Shown here: piece by piece, positions 62,856 to 64,000 of the stretch
Position numbering within the stretch: the first letter of the stretch is position 1
Layout of the letters: each line of letters starts with the position of its first letter
NCBI GenBank assembly: GCA_905221605.1
Contig: CAJNDS010000580.1
Location: forward strand, 497,776 to 561,775
Reading direction: 5' to 3'
DNA from: Symbiodinium natans
Lineage: Eukaryota; Sar; Dinophyceae; Suessiales; Symbiodiniaceae
Length of the DNA: 64,000 bases
Translations under genes and position numbers: made by a program
The notes under the pieces: model-generated
The model's database searches: none
Told to the model about the DNA's origin: nothing
What the model saw: the letters and a program-made list of their open reading frames with translations, nothing else

Positions 62856-63274
62856 CCTTGGGTTTACCGGAAGGTTGTGGACATCAGCCTCACACCCTGA
62901 GTTTCCCAAAGCCCCCAAGCCCGCGTCTACCCAAGCCCGTAGTCGCCCTTCTTGCACCAGTTGTTTAGGGTTTAGGGTTTAGGGTTTAGGGTTGAGGGTT
63001 GAGGGTTGAGGGTTTACGGCTTAGGGCTGGGGGCTTGCTTCTGGCTCCCTCCGCGCCGCTCTTTGCCCCACAGCCTCGTTGCTTTTGGACGTCTGGGGGG
63101 GAATCTCCTGGACTTGGGGGGCCCATGTTAAGCTCCAAGCGCCCCAGCAAGCTGCAAGATCTATCGCCTCACCTCCAAGCCCAAACACAGTCCATGAGGG
63201 CGCTCTCAACCCTCAATCCCGAAACCCGAAACGCGAGACCTAAACCCCTGTACTCACCTCGGGCCTGTCTCTAG
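62856..63274 (+). CDS. two exon islands ending TAG at 63274
   Basis: 62856-62962 (LGFTGRLWTSASHPEFPKAP) and 63025-63274 (about 82 codons, APSAPLFAPQPRCFWTSGGE, LQDLSPHLQAQTQSMRALST, ending TAG) flank a TTTAGGG/TTGAGGG tract. The second follows GGCTTAG. Pro/Ser-rich; the minus strand is also open at 63021-63209. Confidence 0.35.
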
Positions 63275-63629
63275 TGGCCCTTAAACAGTTTATCATGATG
63301 ATGATTGTTACTATCATTATTGCTATGATTCTGATTATGCTTAGTGATCTTGTTGTCGCTATTGTTATTATGACTGCGGATATAAACAAAGCACACACAT
63401 ACACACCCGTAACGCAGTATGCAGTATAAACAATAACCAGTTGCATAGCATACTCAGACATTTGGATTCCTTTTGCTCGGATGACCTAGTAGAACTGCAG
63501 GCATATGGGCAGTTCTCTAGACTAGGGTCCATTTTGGGGTATGCCGCACTTAAAGTGGGTACCCACAAAAAGCCCTAAGTTAGGAAGCTACCCATGTCTT
63601 CGTTTCATCAGGGGTTTTTAGGTCCACTG
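63275..63629. other. AT-rich spacer
   Basis: GATGAT/TTATTA-rich sequence at 63290-63400. A possible family G/E relative (GACTAGGGTCCATTTTGGGG) lies at 63515-63560. No gene. Confidence 0.4.
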
Positions 63630-63704
63630 GGTATGCCGCTCCCGCTGCCTTCCGCGGGTCGCGCTCTCATGTTCGGGCGTGGACCAGAAGCGCAGGGGGA
63701 CTCA
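63630..63704 (+). CDS. exon island
   Basis: It reads HWVCRSRCLPRVALSCSGVD, then QKRRGTQ, ending CAG before GATGAT, a possible GA donor. Confidence 0.25.
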
Positions 63705-63729
63705 GGATGATTGAGCCCTAAACCCTGAA

Positions 63730-63822
63730 GGTTTAGGGTTTAGGGTTTAGGGTTTAGGGTTTAGGGTTTAGGGTTTAGGGTTTAGGGTTTAGGGTTTAGG
63801 GTTTAGGGTTTAGGGTTTAGGG
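63730..63822. repeat. telomere-like array, TTTAGGG
   Basis: About 13 perfect units. Confidence 0.94.
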
Positions 63823-64000
63823 CGTTTTGGGTTTCGGGTTTCGGGTTTAGGGCTTACCCTAAACCCCGACCCTTGAACCCTCAACCCTTAAAACCCCGCC
63901 CCAGGGAGTTCCCGAACTTTTCGGGGGGTTGGGTGGAGGCGGGGGGGCCTTGTGGGTGTACGGTTTTGGAGTGCTTGGTTCTTCACATCTTGGGATCTTC

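Noticed and set aside
28850-63822. CRISPR-like repeat-spacer pattern
   Set aside because: Regular alternation of repeat and unique sequence exists, but the repeat is a 7-mer array of variable length and spacers vary widely; the host is eukaryotic.

Overview
This window looks like nuclear DNA of a eukaryotic alga or protist. Dinoflagellate is my leading guess, with a chromerid or other TTTAGGG-telomere alga as the alternative. Three things point that way: (i) about 100 separate tracts of the 7-bp repeat CCCTAAA/TTTAGGG, in both orientations and at every scale from 2 to about 45 copies; (ii) the best-resolved gene is cut into about ten short exons, and several of its introns fit GC-AG or GA-AG ends, which are known in dinoflagellates; (iii) most exon-like islands read best on the + strand, as in unidirectional dinoflagellate gene arrays. 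There are no rRNA genes, CRISPR arrays, operons or long uninterrupted CDSs. The longest computed ORFs are translations of microsatellites.

Layout. 0-3 kb: sparse in telomeric repeats, with two inverted copies of a SINE-like element, one flanked by a perfect 20-bp duplication. 3.1-6.3 kb: the best gene, a type II membrane glycosyltransferase-like protein (start, N-terminal membrane anchor, DAD motif, stop), with transposon-like inserts and telomeric tracts in its introns. 7.5-17 kb: telomeric tracts alternating with 50-150-bp islands, many of them exon-like, including a probable multi-exon membrane-protein gene starting at 9193. 17-23 kb: a 260-bp AATAGT array, hairpin elements, more exon islands and an 800-bp TG microsatellite. 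23-36 kb: a dispersed GC-rich repeat, then exon islands and MITE-like inserts. 36-40 kb: AT-richer, with two unknown ORFs and two dispersed repeats, one interrupted by a telomeric tract. 40-48 kb: dense exon islands. 48-50 kb: hairpin-rich GGGCCAAGG sequence and a tandem repeat. 50-58 kb: several exons interrupted by one MITE family, one copy of which was itself interrupted by a telomeric tract, and a 0.9-kb AT-rich block. 58-64 kb: a two-exon gene interrupted by a 27-nt pure telomeric insert, homogenised telomere-variant arrays, and a few terminal exons.

Main result. The telomere-like tracts behave like inserted, spliced-out sequence rather than a chromosome end. In several places removing a tract joins two reading frames exactly (3389-3443, 44235-44417, 58509-58535). 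In three places a tract interrupts a dispersed element of which uninterrupted copies lie elsewhere in the window (37.65 kb, 53.6 kb, and less clearly 31.4 kb). Alongside them are several families of short inverted-repeat elements with target-site duplications. Some sit precisely where an exon is interrupted and appear to supply the splice sites, as introners do. TTTAGGG itself contains a donor-like GT (GTTTAG) and an acceptor-like TTTAG followed by GG.

Limits. Many islands are under 120 bp and GC-rich, so an open frame alone is weak evidence and more than one frame is often open. Exon boundaries without a stated junction are approximate. No protein family could be checked by search.
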